Below are positions 22,877-34,583 of a DNA stretch of 64,000 nt, one piece after another (positions within the stretch are counted from its first letter, which is position 1; every line of letters begins with the position of its first letter). Below the pieces are notes generated by a model, which ran no database searches, had not been told where the DNA came from, and saw only the letters and a program-made list of their open reading frames with translations. The position numbers and the translations under genes are program-made. This DNA is from Ophiobolus disseminans (lineage: Eukaryota; Ascomycota; Dothideomycetes; Pleosporales; Phaeosphaeriaceae): positions 1,008,166 through 1,072,165 of the forward strand of contig MU006228.1 of the NCBI GenBank assembly GCA_010093685.1. The letters are read 5' to 3'.

Positions 22877-24035
22877 GTCAAATGTAGGGTCGAGATCGCG
22901 GTGCTGGCGAAGCAGACTCGATAGGTGACGCAGAACCAGCTAGTATCGAAGCCAATTCCACGTGTCGAATCTTCAATGTCGTTCCAGAAACCTCGAGCTC
23001 TTGCGACTCAAAATGAGCCCATCGGATGCGTTCTCGGCCAAACGCGTTAATATCACCAAGTTGGACCACCACTTCGAAACACAACACCAGCCGTTGAATG
23101 ACTTCCGTAGGTAGCGCTCAACGTATAAAGCTCATCCGTCCAGACGAATCGTCTTATCGTACGAAACCCTTACATTCCAATGTCAAAAAACAAACCCAAA
23201 AAGTCAAGCAACCGCAAACCTCATCACCAGCGGGGCACTGTATAATATTCTCTCCTCCAGCCCGACCCACAAGCATCTCAATCCCGCCTCAGCAGACCTT
23301 CCAGAACAGGAACGTCCGCGGCTCCTGCAGCCATTGAAACATCCATCTGATGGGGCCAATACCATATGCCGAAAGCACGGGAAACAATAGCGGATAATTG
23401 CGTCGAATGCTACATGGAACGTCTGAGTGATAGTGTCGGGGTTAGAAGGCGCGATAACAGTGGTTGTAAATGCCCGAACGCACGGGCCAGGCATGTGAAT
23501 AAGCCCCGTAACATGGCGCCTGTAATATGTTTGCGCAGCGCGTGGAATGTCATGCTGAGGCGCGGCGGGGAAGTGGCGAAACAAGTTTCGCTGCGGTAGG
23601 TTTCTATTTCGGAGGTAATGAAATAATGTTCAAAGGTTGGGTTGATTGCACGTGATTAGTGAGCTACGTACCTAGGTAATTACAACGAGGTCAGAGAAAT
23701 ACATTAGATGAAGGGTTTGCCGTAGCAGTCGGTTTTAAAGAATATCAAGAAGCTCAGGCCCATCATGGATACGGTGTTCAAGCAACTGAGGAGGGAAGAA
23801 GTCAAGGCAACTATCCAGAGCAAGAAAACCCGAAATCCATGCATCACAGGCCCCGAGGGAAGATGATCATCACGTACTCGGCAATGTGTAACAAGCAATG
23901 TATAGCGAAATCGTTCAAACATTCAAGTATCGTAAAGTCAGGTATCTATGTGCCCCTACACCTTCCATGGTCGTGCTCCTCATCTCTAGTGTCTTCCGAC
24001 GGGTATCCTTCAATCCGAGTAAACCAAGAAAACGC
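22877..24035. other. Intergenic, no convincing gene
   Basis: About 1.16 kb. On the minus strand a very short frame of about 46 codons beginning MHGFRVFLLWIVALTSSLLS (near 23.85 kb) looks hydrophobic, but it has no homologue I recognise and may be chance. Nothing else is supported. Confidence 0.4.
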
Positions 24036-27000
24036 CTACTTGCGTAGGTACTGAACAAGCTCTACGAGCTGCGACCGTGTCTCGTCCTCCAATTGATCCT
24101 CGGGCGGCCCGAGAACCTTCTCGAAGACTGGCATCAACTGTGGTGTGAGCTGCTGCACTGTGGGGTCATTGTTTTGGTCTAATAATGATTAGCACTTGCA
24201 TTGAGTAGTTATGCTGTTGGGGACTCACAAAGCTTGACGATCATGCCAAACACCGGCTTGTTCTCCTCGTAATCCTCGCGGAGTGGCAGGAGTTGGACAA
24301 GACGGGGAAGCACCTCAGCAATGGGAAGCTTATCAGGGTGCTTGGAGATGAACCTGCTGACACAGCCGGCTGTGTTGTCGAGCAGACGTGCCTGGTCCTG
24401 TGCGTCAAGAAGAGGCTCGAGCTTGGAGAAGATTGTAGGCAAAGACTTGAGGATCTCGGCATCGTTGGTAGTCATCTCGCACAGCAGTCCGATACCGTAC
24501 ACAGCGTTCGACTTGGACTCTGGGTCCTCATCGGAGAGGCGGTGGAGCATCAGCTTCAGGAGACCAGTCGTGTATGGTGTGCAACCAGCACCCATGTTGC
24601 CAACACACTCAGCAATGGTGCCGACGGCGGCGCTTCGCTCGGTCGACTCTTGGCTGCTCGCGTACTTCATGATGGGCTTCTCGAACATCTTCCAGAGCTC
24701 GGCGAATTGTGGGCCAAGAGCAACAGACAAGCATGTGACAACCTCCAAAGCAGTCTCGATTACGAGCCAGTCGTATTCGGAGGACTCCTCCAGGATATCC
24801 TCATCGACCTCGTCGCCGAGATCTTGCTGGCACAAATGGCGCTTGGTGATGATAGCAAGCAACAGCTGGCAGATGTCAGGTACGACGGTGCCGTTTTCAG
24901 TCATCAACACAGCGGGTCCGCAAAGCTTGAGTGTTGCAGCGACATCACGGTTGATGTCGGTAACAGTGCCCCTGTGATAGTGAGCGTGGGTTCCACGAGA
25001 TTATGACAATATTTCGAAGAATTAAACAGAGCTCAGAAACAGAATCGCTTTCACCTCAAGTGCACTTGGCATCGGAGTGAGCTGGGATTAACGTATGAAG
25101 GATCATCTTTGCAATGGGAAGAAGTTGTAGGAAAAGAAACATACCGATCCATCTCGTCTTGCCACACCGACATTGTGGCCATCATGACGAGGTTACCAAG
25201 CTTCTTCAGCTCTTCTGGTGGCTCAATAGACAGAGGAAGCCCGGGTGTCCACTTCTGCATACCGCCACCCTCAGCCATGCCGAAGACGCATGCGAAAGTG
25301 CGCCAAAGAGTGCCGAGAGCGGCCTTGCGAATGCCCTCGTAATCGTGGTTGACGAGCTCCAACAGCTTGGTGACGGTGTTCTCGAGGTAAGGCATGTACT
25401 GATTGCGAGTGTGAGTGATGATGTCTCCGAGAACCTCGGCCGCAATCTCTTTTTCCATTGCGACAGCACTAACGCCACCAAGGTCGTCCCACTCATCATC
25501 GTCGTCGCCAGCCATAGCTGCCTCATTCAGATCGCTGTCATCATCGTCGTCGTCAGTAGCTGCAGCTACCCTGATCTTGCGGCCCTCAATGGTGACCTCA
25601 GTGCCGATAAGATCCTTTGCCTCCTCGCCAAGTTCAACATCGAGGCCATTCTCGTCTTGTTCAAGGCAGTCGTTCAGACCCTTGACAGCACCTTCGAGGT
25701 ACTTGGAGAAACCCTCTTCATACACCTTCGCCATGGTGCTCCACAAGATGTAGCTAGTCTCACGTAGGCGGGGATGATCGAGGTGAAGAGCCTCCTCAGA
25801 AGCCTCCATGAGAGGAAGAACGTAAGGCTCAAAGGGCTGAGCACCAACAGCGGAGGCGAGTTTGCCCATGGTGTCGCATGTGACGCCACGAAGGTCGAGC
25901 TCGTCCTGGCTGTCCTTGATCCTCACGTATGGGAAGAGCGCGGCCATGGTCTGCTCAAAGAATGGCAGGAAAGCTTGCTCAGCGGCCGATGCGATGGATC
26001 CGACAGCGCTGATAGCTGCACTCTTGACCTTTAGATCCTCGTGGTGGAGCAGTTTGCTGAAGCGGGGAATGAGTTCAGGAACATACTTGGCAGCGTCCTC
26101 GGGCTCCAGACCCTCGATGAGTGAGTCGATAGCGTGACAGCTACCACGGATGATCTGCAAGTTGCGCTCATCCTCTGAATTTTGCACGTTGCTAGCAGCG
26201 AGATCGAAGTTCTTGATCATGGCTGGGATAAGACGCGCATGCTCTTTACCAACATCCTCGGCGAGATCATCGGCCAGACGAGCAACGCCATTCAGCGCGG
26301 CAGCACGGACCTTGAGTTCGGGGTCCTCAAGGAGATGTAGGACCATGGGTAGGATCTCATGCAGCTGAGTTGCGATGAAGTCGGGTGCACCCTCGACACA
26401 CATGCCTAAGGCGAGGATACCAGCCTGGCGGTAGTCGGGGTTCGCAGAGGAGAAGTAATTGCCAAGGTTTTTGAGCAGAGGGATAACGACCTGCGATGGA
26501 GGCAGACTAGAGGCAAGAATGTCGAGCAGGCCAAGGGCAGAGCGAGCGGGCGTGACGTCCTCGTCCTCGCTGGACAAGTCGCCAAGCTCAGTCACGATGT
26601 GAAGAGCCTTGAGGGTAATCTCCTCTCCAATCCTCAGCGCCTGCACCTTGAGTTTCCTGTAACGAACACACTGCATCAGGAATGCAAGCGCCTGGGAGCG
26701 GTACTCATCCTCCACGCTGGTGGAGGACGAAAGCTCGAGCATAAACTTGACCAGATCGCCGAAGTGTTTCTGCAGGAGAGCAGACTCACAGCCAAGTAGT
26801 GTCTGGAAGACTTCGAATGCCTGCATCGCACGATCCTCGTCGCCCTCATCGACGGTCGACTTGAGAACTGCGACCATGCCGGGGACGGCCTCTTGGAACA
26901 GGGCGAGGGCCTTGGGGTCCTCCTCGGGCTCCAGGAGCATGGCAAGACGACTGAGGCCCAGCAGAGTGTTGATCCTGACCTCGGCGCTTTCGGAGTCCTG

Positions 27001-27563
27001 GATGGTGGTGCTGAACAGCTTGTACAGGTCGGTGGACTTGCCGGGAAAGGCATCACCAGTCGACTCGAGAGTTGTCCAGATGATGTATGTGCCCACTTCC
27101 CTGTGTCGCGCGGTCTGGCTAGTGGCCGCCTGGTGCAGGTAGCCGGGCAGGTCGGCCCACTGTCCATCCTCGAAATCTTGGGACGCAATGGCAGCAATGA
27201 CACGCGCAGCCGAATGCCTCGCCAATGTCTGGTCTTCGTTCAGGGTGAACTGGAAGAGCTGGTTACGGAGGGAGCTCTTCTGGTCATCGGGCAAATTGGC
27301 CCAATGTCTTGTAACCAGCTTCCTGGCCTCGACGGCGGCCAACTGGCGGAGCTCAGGCTTGGGGTGCCCGCAGAGAATCTGAAGCAGCGCATTGAGCGAA
27401 GCAGGCGAGCTGTAGTAGCTCTTGTTGAGAGTGGAAGTCGCAGACTTGACACGCTCCGTGTCGGCTGGGAAGTGTTAGCAACAAGGCGCGAGGCTGCGAG
27501 ATGGACGAGTGGCTTACGCTGCAACAAGCCCTCGAGGAGCTGGACGAATTGCTGCTCGTCCAT
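24036..27563 (-). CDS. KAP123: Importin beta-4 / Kap123-type karyopherin
   Basis: Four exons: 27563-27518, 27464-25145, 24971-24229 and 24178-24036, with introns of 53, 173 and 50 nt, giving 1083 aa, close to yeast Kap123. The N-terminus MDEQQFVQLLEGLLQP leads into HEAT repeats, including the importin-beta N-terminal segment (PELRQLAAVEARKLVTRHW). Helical pairs continue to the end. An acidic loop (ATDDDDDDSDL and GDDDDEWDDLGG) lies near residue 630, where related karyopherins have their acidic insert. The 173-nt intron is stop-bounded and longer than its neighbours. Such proteins carry ribosomal proteins and histones H3/H4 through the nuclear pore with RanGTP. The HEAT series is unbroken. Confidence 0.95.
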
Positions 27564-28616
27564 GGCTTTGCTTTTACGGTGGTTTGAATGTACAAGCAAG
27601 CCACCAACTGATCAGTCGCAGAGCAGCGGGCAAATCAGAGATTTTGGCAGATGAGAAAACAGCGCTCAACTTTTTTTGAGGTGGGGAAAGATTCGTGTCA
27701 GGGTCCAGTCGCGCTTGGCCGGAAAGAGACGCGCCGCTCCGGCAGCCAATCACACTCATGTGCTGCCGCAGGACAGCCACTGCTGCTCTGAGCGACCAAG
27801 CCGGATGGCAGTGCCAGTGCTCAGGAGATGAGGCATGTATGAATTTCGAAGAGTTTTGGAAGAGAGCTGCACCCCGGCTGTAATCCAGCATACAGTGTTG
27901 GTAGCTAAAACAGCTCGACTAGTCCTGGTACTCATACCATGAAGAACCTCCGGGTCGCACTCAAGCCTCTGCTGGGACTGCGAGCAGAAGTGACCGAGAC
28001 TTCGTTGGAGCCGCACGGCATGGTTGCATTTTGTAGTCGGCAAGCTCAGCCGGAGTACGATGCAGATGGAAGCGCTCACACGACCACAAACAATGAATGC
28101 TTTGAACAGCACATTCCTATCTCTTGTCCTTCCCCCATGGTTGATGATGTCTTTCGATTGTTCGGTGTCCCGACAGACAAGATGTCGAGGTAGTGAAAAG
28201 TCGGTTGGCGACGCGTTCTAGGGGATAGGTTCAGCCATTGGGTGTTGATATTAGATGGGTCATGGGCAAGACCATGTTGGCACTCAGAAGGATTGGCATA
28301 GTATCCAACAGAGGATGCAGACGGCTGTCGACTGATGGTAGAAGAGGTGTTGGAGCTCGAGAGCTCAGATGAAGCCAGCCAGCGCTGAAGGCTAGAACGC
28401 GCTAGCGGTCAATCTGTCCGTGCGCATAGCTCAAAAACACAGGAAGGAGCGACCGACCAACAGCACCAACCGCCATCGCCATCACCCCAACGAGGAGGCC
28501 CCATACACTCGCCTTAAACGCCAGCTTACTATACCCCACCTACCTTTACTCACTCCCGGCGTCCACAGACCGCTGCTCTTGGCTCTTTCTCTCACACCAC
28601 CGCCGCCTCCGACCAA
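27564..28616. other. Divergent intergenic region, one weak short ORF
   Basis: About 1.05 kb between two outward-reading core genes. An ATG-initiated 84-codon plus-strand frame (27939-28193, MKNLRVALKPLLGLRAEVTE) has no recognised motif and is not called. The region probably holds both promoters. Confidence 0.4.
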
Positions 28617-30921
28617 ATGGCTTCAGTACGTCGAGCCGCCTATATCCCGTGACATCCAACTTGACATGTGTCGCATACTGACATCTTCTCTAGCAAGCTC
28701 CCAACCAGCCGCGCCCATATCCCGGCAACTACCTCCCCAACGGCAGTGCGCCAGGCGCCCCATCAGGTCCCGCGCCCGGAGCCGTCCCGCTGCTCCCCAA
28801 CCAGGGCCGCGTGCTCCAGCAAGGTAGCGTGCGGGTGCTCTGCATTGCTGATGTGCGAGGTGAGATGGCCACCCAGTGACACTCTTCTCGAGCATGACTA
28901 ATGCCCAAAAGGAAACCTCCAATCCCTCAACCAGCTCGCCGCAGACGCTCGGGCAAACTACATCATCCACACCGGCGACTTTGGCTTCTACGACGATCGC
29001 TCGCTAGACCGCATTGCAGAGAAGTACGTCACACACGTGATCCAAGACATCGAACAAGCCTAACAAGCGCAGGACCCTCAAGCACGTCGCGCAGTACTCG
29101 CCTCTACTCACCGACAGCGTCAAGCGTTCCATCGCGCAAGCCCCGCCGCAACCACCAATCAAGGAGCGCTTTGCACGAGAGCACCTGCCACTCTCAGAAC
29201 TGCCGCTCTTCCTCAACAAGACGTACACACTGAACGTGCCTGTCTACACAGTCTGGGGCGCATGTGAAGATGTGCAGGTTCTGGAGAAGTTGCGATCCGG
29301 CGAGTACAAGGTGGACAACCTGCACATCATCGACGAGGCGCACTCGCGGCTGCTCGATGTCGGTGGCGTCAAGCTCCGTCTCCTCGGCCTCGGTGGCGCC
29401 GTGGTCATGCACAAGCTGTTCGACAATGGTGAAGGCAGGACTACGATCGCGGGTGGGCAGGGCACCATGTGGACGACCCTGCTCCAGATGGGCGAGCTCG
29501 TTGATACCGCGAACCGAGTGTACGATCCCACCGAGACGCGCATCTTCGTCACCCATGCCTCCCCGGCGCGTGAAGGTCTGCTCAATCAGCTGTCCGTCAC
29601 CCTGAAGGCCGATTTCTCCGTCTCCGCCGGTCTCCATTTCCGCTATGGCAGCTCCTACAACGAGTTCAGTGTCAACCCAACGCTTGATCACTACCGTGGA
29701 AAGCTTGCTGCCTCAAAGGCCTCCTTCAACGACGTTTGGGATACCGTCAAGACTGAGGTCGAGCCCGCCGTCTCCGACAGCGACTCGCAACAGCGTCTCC
29801 TCTCGTTGGCTCTCGATATAGTACAAAAGATGCCCACGGTCGCAAACGGTGGCAACCCATTCGGAGGCCCTGCTCCAGGTCCACAGAGTGGCGTCATCGA
29901 CGAGAGCGCATTCAAGAACATGTGGAACTTCAACTTGGCAGATGCGGCGTACGGCTGGCTTGTTCTCGACATTGACAACGGCCGAATTGGTACCGAGATG
30001 AGGGCCCAGGGCTTCAACTTTGCCCACCGCGGTGGCAAGGCGCAGCCGGGACAAGCTGGTCAGCCCGCGCAGGCTACTACCACCACTGCACCAGCGACCG
30101 CTCCTAGTCCAGCTGCCCCATCACCGGCCCAAGGTCGCCCAGGTGGCCCCCCAGCGCATGCTCCTCAGCAGCCTCGCCCAGCTGTTGCGACCCCTCCTGT
30201 CTCCCAACAGCAGATCAAGCCAAACCAGCCTGCACGGACCGGACCCTCTCCTGCGCCTGTCGTGCCCAAGGAGCCCACCAAGGCCACGACTCCTCAGCCT
30301 ACCAACAACGCACCAGCGAATGCCGCCGCGGAGAAGGCCATCCCAAGTGAAGTCAAGCCCAATGGCACCGCGGCACCCGAGAAAGGTCCCGCTTCACCCG
30401 CGCCCCGAGAGCACACCGAGCGTCCCAAGGACAGCAAGGGCTTGTTCATCCAGGGAGTAAAGGATGAGGAGGAAGCCAGGAGCCTGATCGCGGAGGAAGA
30501 TCGCTCGAAGATTGAGAAGATGGAAAAGATTAAGCATTTCTTCGTTGCTCACTTCCCCACCACCCAGGACATGCATAGTGCACTCCGCCGCGTTCCCGAG
30601 GAAGTCAGGAACGGTCGCGGTCCTGACAAGCCGAGCGTCAAGGTCTACCACGAGCGCGTCCCTGGAAATGCTCCTAGGTACGGCGCCGGCAGCTGGCAAG
30701 CAAGCAACCGCGGCGGCGTGCAGAGTGGCGGCGGCTACCGAAGTGGAGGCGGCGCTTCAGACAGCGAAGGTGGCCGCGGCGGCCGTGGAGGCCGTGGCGG
30801 CGCACCCCGTGGTGCTCGAGGCGGTGGAGAGCGTGGTGCGCGCGGTGGCCGCGGTGGAAGGGGAGGTTTCCGGGGCGGTGCCGAAGGAGCTCCTGCTGCA
30901 TCAACAGGAGGCGAGTCATAA
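28617..30921 (+). CDS. DUF2433 metallophosphoesterase-like protein with RGG tail
   Basis: Four exons: 28617-28625 (only three codons, MAS), 28694-28859, 28912-29023 and 29073-30921, giving 711 aa. The calcineurin-like core is visible: VRVLCIADVRGNLQSLNQLA (D56), YIIHTGDFGFYD (D81), then YTVWGACEDV (157-162), LLGLGGAVV and RIFVTHASPAREGLLNQL. The usual GNHD/E box is replaced by GACED and the D-x-H box by D-V-R, so metal binding and catalysis may be altered. A Pro/Ala-rich linker, a helical block (EARSLIAEEDRSKIEKMEKI) and an RGG-rich tail follow. Fungal members are of unknown function. The RGG tail suggests RNA contact (inference). Confidence 0.9.
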
Positions 30922-31823
30922 ACCACACACACACAAAATGACTTGGCATCCTTCTACCCTCTGATACCCCCTTCTTCGAGCTTGCTAATGCGGGTAACGC
31001 CAGGCCGTCGAACGATGCACAGTTTTCCCAAGCTAGCACCGCTCGATCTGCGTTCTTCGTAGGCTTTTCTTCGTCTTCGGTCATAGCGGGCGCGGGTCGT
31101 TATAGTTTTCTTTTTCCTCGGCGGGAGTGTGAGGGTTGGGATGAAAGCGTGTGGCGCTTGACTCTACGTCGGGTTTCGCTATAGCTTTTTCTTCACATGG
31201 GGCTTGGTAGCTTATGCATGATGGCGGGAACTACCTTTGTAGTTTTGGATCATGATGGGGAATGGAAAGCGATTGTTAGACTAAAGGTGTATGTATTGTA
31301 ATCCATTAGCCACTGAGTACACTTGTTTGAATCACACTAACGCAGTAGATCAGCGTTCCTTTGTCTCACGCCGCAATCAAGTCCCACCCCCATGAATGCG
31401 CAGTTGAGCCGAAATTGCCCAGACATTGCGTAAGTTTTCAATGCAAGCACTTCCTTCAAGCTTCTCTTTCGCATGCTCATCCTACTTTCAAAAAGAAACT
31501 TTGGAAACGCTCGTCCTATCTTATCCTCGTCAACTCCTCTGTGTCTATCCTCTTACAAACATTTCTTCTGGTATATTTACCATGATAGTCAGTACGTTAG
31601 TATCGTAGCTGCTTACACCCCCAGGGCAATATTCGTAGTTCAAGCAACTTGTTCGGCTAGTATATGCCTAATCAGACTACTGCATCGTTAGTATCGGTAC
31701 AGCAGGGTCACATGCAGAACCGAGGTATGACTTCAGACTACATGCCGCTAAGAACAAAGCTTGCTATGAGTTGAGATTCTCCACGAGCACTTCGCGCATC
31801 GTTTGCTTTACACATCGTCGAAG
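30922..31823. other. Intergenic, no gene seen
   Basis: About 900 bp. It marks the boundary between the gene-dense conserved part of the window and the accessory part to the right. Frames here are short and start without ATG. Confidence 0.45.
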
Positions 31824-33008
31824 ATGTCGCACTCAGAGCGTGAGCAAGGGCTGACTGGACTACTACTTGTTATTATTCTTGCATGTGTACACACACCCCT
31901 CATTATTGCGTCTATGCTTGCTCGCAGACTATCGAGCAAAACAGACTTGTCGCTCCGCGATGATGTCCTACGCTCCATGCTCAGAGGGTGAGATATCCAC
32001 AAACACACCACACTCAAGCATCTACTCTGACTCGGCTGATTCGAAAGACTGCCCCGTCAGGTCAAGGGCTACATGATGACTCCGCCCAACATCCCGCGCC
32101 TCCTCGACGCACCGCGCTTCAAACCAATTCGCGCGACTATGTGCGAACCGGTCTCGACGCATGAGTTTTCAGGCTACTGGGTGTGTCGCGGCCGGTGCGT
32201 CGAGTCTCCACGACGTAAGGTTACGCTGCTCTGGATCCACGGCGGCGCTTACACTCTTGGTGATGCGTTGGCTTCTGTACCGGGTCACGTGTATATGGTC
32301 GAGATACTCGCGTCGCGCAGCGTTCAACTGGACGTCTTTTCATTACAATATACTTTAGCTCCCGCGGCGACGTTTCCGACGCAGCAAAACGAGGCTGTGG
32401 CTGCGTATCGGTACCTTGTTGGCGAGGAGAAAATTGCGCCTGGGGACATAGTCGTAGGCGGAGATTCTGCGGGCGGGCATTTATCGCTATTGCTTTTGTT
32501 GGCGGTGCATGGGGAAGGGTTGGAGAGGCCTAGTGGTGCGCTGTTGGCGTATCCGTGGGTGGATCTGACGCATTCTGGAGACTCGTTTCGGCGTAATAAG
32601 GATCGGTGTATGTTGACGCGCGCATCACTGGAGAAAAGCGTGGATGCCGTGCTTGGTGGGGCGGAGGGGCGGAAGAAACATGCCAGTGTGGTGAACTTTG
32701 CGGCACCGAGGGGACAGAAGGAGGCGTGCTGGAAAGACGTACTTCCCAGGAAAACGTGGGTGAATGTCGGGGCGGACGATTTGTTTGTGGACGATGTACA
32801 GGCTTTTTGCCGGAATGCAGAGAGAGATGGAGCGGCGATTGAGCTGGATTTGTCGCGTGGCAAGTGTCATGGGTGGCAGACGCTCGACGATAAAATTGGG
32901 GAGAGGAGATATTGTGCGCTTGGACCTAGCGAGGAGGTTTCCAATGGTCTTATGGCTGGGAGCCAGAACCTGGCGGATGGTCTGCTCAAAGTCATCGAGG
33001 CCGTGTAG
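31824..33008 (+). CDS. HSL-family alpha/beta hydrolase (esterase/lipase), membrane-anchored
   Basis: Exons 31824-31987 and 32048-33008 with a 60-nt intron (CTGAC branch), giving 374 aa. A short polar N-terminus is followed by one hydrophobic helix (GLLLVIILACVHTPLIIAS), a likely signal anchor. Then comes an alpha/beta-hydrolase fold of the hormone-sensitive-lipase type: oxyanion motif LLWIHGGAYTLGDA (H119), nucleophile elbow VVGGDSAGGHLSLL (Ser195), acid in VNVGADDLFVDD (about D299) and histidine in GKCHGWQT (H329). All triad residues are present. Substrate unknown; fungal relatives hydrolyse small esters, sterol esters or xenobiotics. No biosynthetic partner lies alongside. Confidence 0.92.
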
Positions 33009-33069
33009 TGTGTTGAGTAATGTGATCAGTAGCGGATTCGAGATGCTAACGTTCCGAGTACGGCCAAAT

Positions 33070-33960
33070 TTATTGAACCTCTTCTTGCGACATATTATAG
33101 TTCTCACTTCTGCGCATGACCTCAAGGAACAGTGCGTTGTTTCGCTGTTGCTTCTTCTCAAAGTCATCGTAAAGGCTGATCCAGCCTTCGACGTCCGTAC
33201 CGAGTGCCTCCTTGGCGAGTTCGTGAACGCTATGGAAGTCCCGATATTTCCGAAAATGTTGCTTGCGTGTTTGCAGCTCGTTCTCGCTGAAACTAATTGG
33301 GCACGGCTCAGTGAAGCCCACATCGTCCCAGACGTTACACCCCTCGATTAGACAAGCACAGAGTGGTATTTTCCCCTCTTCTGACACGTCTCCACATCGA
33401 ATGAAGAAATCTCGAAGGAAAGGAGGGAAATCTAAGGCTTTGTATGCCGTCATATTCGTGGATCCAGTTGATACTTCATTCACCTTGGCAAGTTACAATT
33501 GTAGCCCGGTAACTTTCTCCATAACGACATTTTCTACTTCAACAGGGTTCGATGTGTCAGCACTCCAGCTAAGTACTTTTGGCACCGGGACTTGCGTATG
33601 CATATGTGCTACTCCCAGAAGACTCGTCAACATTCAGTAGTCCACAAGTCAGACGTGTTTGGCAGTCCAACAATATCGAAGAACCGCAACTTTAGACGCA
33701 GTGGTGTGCTTCCGTGGCCCAGCAATTGGAAATGGGATCTTCACGACAATATCACTTCCGTATTACTTGCGCAGAAGCAGCGCCATGCTGAAACCTCCTT
33801 CCATCTTTTCAATCGTGTGAACGAGCGAGTGTCGTCCGCCAACGGTAGCGGCTACCGCGCAGAGTCGGTCGACGTCGAAACGCACATATCTGCTGTCGAT
33901 AGCTCTTTTCTCATTGGCTAAGAAGCGTCTGTTCGTGTATCTAAACAAGTCTTCGCGGTT
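33070..33960 (-). pseudogene. APH/Aim9-like phosphotransferase, degraded with internal deletion
   Basis: One continuous minus-strand frame shows N- and C-terminal parts of the fungal aminoglycoside-phosphotransferase-like (Aim9-like) family, interrupted by stops at 33765-33763, 33651-33649, 33636-33634 and 33495-33493. Recognisable pieces: SRYVRFDVDRLCAVAATVGG, IEKMEGGFSMALLLRK, DIVVKIPFPIAGPRKHTTAS, QVPVPKVLSWSADTSNPVE and VVMEKVTGLQL, then directly the C-terminal piece PLCACLIEGCNVWDDVGFTE and ELQTRKQHFRKYRDFHSVHE. The catalytic middle (brace and DxD region, roughly 200 residues in intact members as I know them) is absent. Dead gene. Confidence 0.82.
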
Positions 33961-34583
33961 GATGGGACTACCTATGATGAGTGAGCTTTGGATTGGATGT
34001 GATGGATTACAACCTTAATTGTTCGCAGGTGCCAAGCCAGTGAGGGCTTAGCTCCACTCAGGTTGGACTAGCGTCATTCTGCTCTTCCCTTTGAGCCTCA
34101 TAGCCTCACAATCCATCACTTAGTTCGCCCACTCTTCCCTTTCAGTTCATCATTAATCATTGCCTAGACAAGTGATGGTCAGTGCTTGAGAGCGCAAAGC
34201 CCACACATCACCTCTATTGTTGTTCCAAAATGATCTCCTCGGTTTTCTGAGGGACCGCAATACGAGCATGGTTGCGATGCTTCATCGGTAGTGTACTTAC
34301 GTACCTGGGTACGCGAGCGCAGAGAAACATGAAGCGCCAAGCTTGTAGTGGCTCAACCTTAACTATTAAGGTAGTGACTTTTAAGGACGTCAGGTGCCAA
34401 ATAAACGCAACTCAGAAGGTGCACCAATCATCAATGAGTTGCAACGGCGGCGGCGTATAAGCAGGAGAATGAGGCTGACTTTGATGCGAGACCTGACCCC
34501 GCTTCGTGGCTGCCAGTCCTCGCAACCGTGCCTCTTACACCACTTCTTATGCGATATGTCGCACAATTGGTGGCAACACCTAA
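33961..34583. other. Intergenic, no gene seen
   Basis: About 620 bp. It contains a 10-bp inverted repeat (gtgatggatt near 34000, aatccatcac near 34115). No coding feature. Confidence 0.4.

Noticed and set aside
23204..23584. Minus-strand 126-codon frame
   Set aside because: No motif. It reads as random coding of a GC-balanced intergenic stretch.
24293..25006. Long plus-strand frames across the Kap123 gene
   Set aside because: Antisense shadows of a HEAT-repeat gene. They cross its introns and show no domain.
27939..28193. 84-codon ATG-initiated frame in the Kap123/DUF2433 gap
   Set aside because: No homology signal or splice context. Kept only as a note in the gap entry.
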